A stretch of DNA of 12,871 nt from Anaerolineales bacterium (GTDB lineage Bacteria; Chloroflexota; Anaerolineae; 4572-78; NAK82): positions 1-12,871 of the forward strand of contig JAHELX010000108.1 in the NCBI GenBank assembly GCA_024643945.1, written 5' to 3'. The translations under genes were made by a program, and so were the position numbers. The notes under the pieces were generated by a model. That model did no database searches and was not told the DNA's origin. It saw nothing but the letters and a program-made list of their open reading frames with translations. Shown piece after piece: positions 12,721 to 12,871 of this stretch. The first letter of the stretch is position 1. Each line of letters starts with the position of its first letter.

Positions 12721-12863
12721 AGGTTTGACCCCCTCCCGGCCTCCCCCTTCGAGGGAGAGGAGGTGCTGAGGCTTGACCCCCTCCCGGCCTTCCCCTTTGA
12801 GGGGGGAGGCGGTGCAGAGGCTTGACCCCCTCCCGGCCTCCCCCTTCGAGGGGGAGGAGGTGC
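12721..12863. repeat. Three tandem copies of a 48-49-base hairpin repeat
   Basis: Copies begin at 12721, 12769 and 12818. Each holds a CCCCCTCCCGGCC block and a C-rich/G-rich hairpin closed by TTCG or TTTG. The third copy has a perfect 7-bp CTCCCCC/GGGGGAG stem around TTCGA; in the second copy changes on both arms largely keep pairing. They start 9 bases after the last stop and reach the window edge, so more copies may follow. REP-like; possible role in transcription ending or mRNA stability. Confidence 0.8.
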
Positions 12864-12871
12864 GCGTTCTG

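Overview
The window is a bacterial iron-sulfur cluster assembly and sulfur-trafficking locus, probably from a Chloroflexota (Anaerolineae/Caldilineae-like) genome. The support for that lineage is the SUF gene content with an actinobacterial/cyanobacterial-type SufR, a CysO-type sulfur carrier, moderately high GC and degenerate heptamer arrays between genes. The lineage is an inference from style and content, not from a search.

Layout. On the minus strand (1-2029), reading leftward, are sufR (Fe-S-sensing HTH repressor), a small two-helix membrane protein coupled to it by a TAATG stop/start overlap, and an Mrp/ApbC-type Fe-S carrier ATPase that runs off the left edge. A divergent promoter region (2030-2311) separates this unit from a long plus-strand operon: sufC, sufB, sufD, a CysA-like two-domain rhodanese, a first U-type scaffold, sufS, a second U-type scaffold, a Rieske ferredoxin and a SufT/MIP18 (DUF59) protein. 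Next comes a SerK/SbnI-type (ParB-fold) protein predicted to phosphorylate free serine. A 349-base non-coding leader follows, then a CysO-like ubiquitin-fold sulfur carrier and a rhodanese-ThiF/MoeB fusion. The window ends in three tandem copies of a C-rich/G-rich hairpin repeat.

How the genes may work together. The rhodanese-E1 fusion would adenylate the C-terminus of the CysO-like carrier and load it with sulfur. The SerK-like protein would make O-phosphoserine, the acceptor used by CysM-type synthases in the CysO route. The resulting cysteine would feed SufS and the scaffolds, with SufBCD, Mrp, SufT and SufR handling cluster assembly, transfer and feedback. CysM and the Mec protease are not in the window, so the cysteine branch is a hypothesis.

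The strongest non-coding signals are three. First, an operator-like dyad (2180-2195) lies inside the sufR promoter, and a matching half-site overlaps the suf -35 box. Second, the leader before cysO holds a 17-codon ORF with three Cys codons, a long hairpin, a perfect intrinsic terminator and an upstream segment that can pair with the terminator's 5' arm, which is the architecture of a transcription attenuator. Third, there are hairpins between sufC/sufB and sufB/sufD, and heptamer arrays after sufS and after the Rieske gene. No tRNA, rRNA, CRISPR array or transposase was seen.
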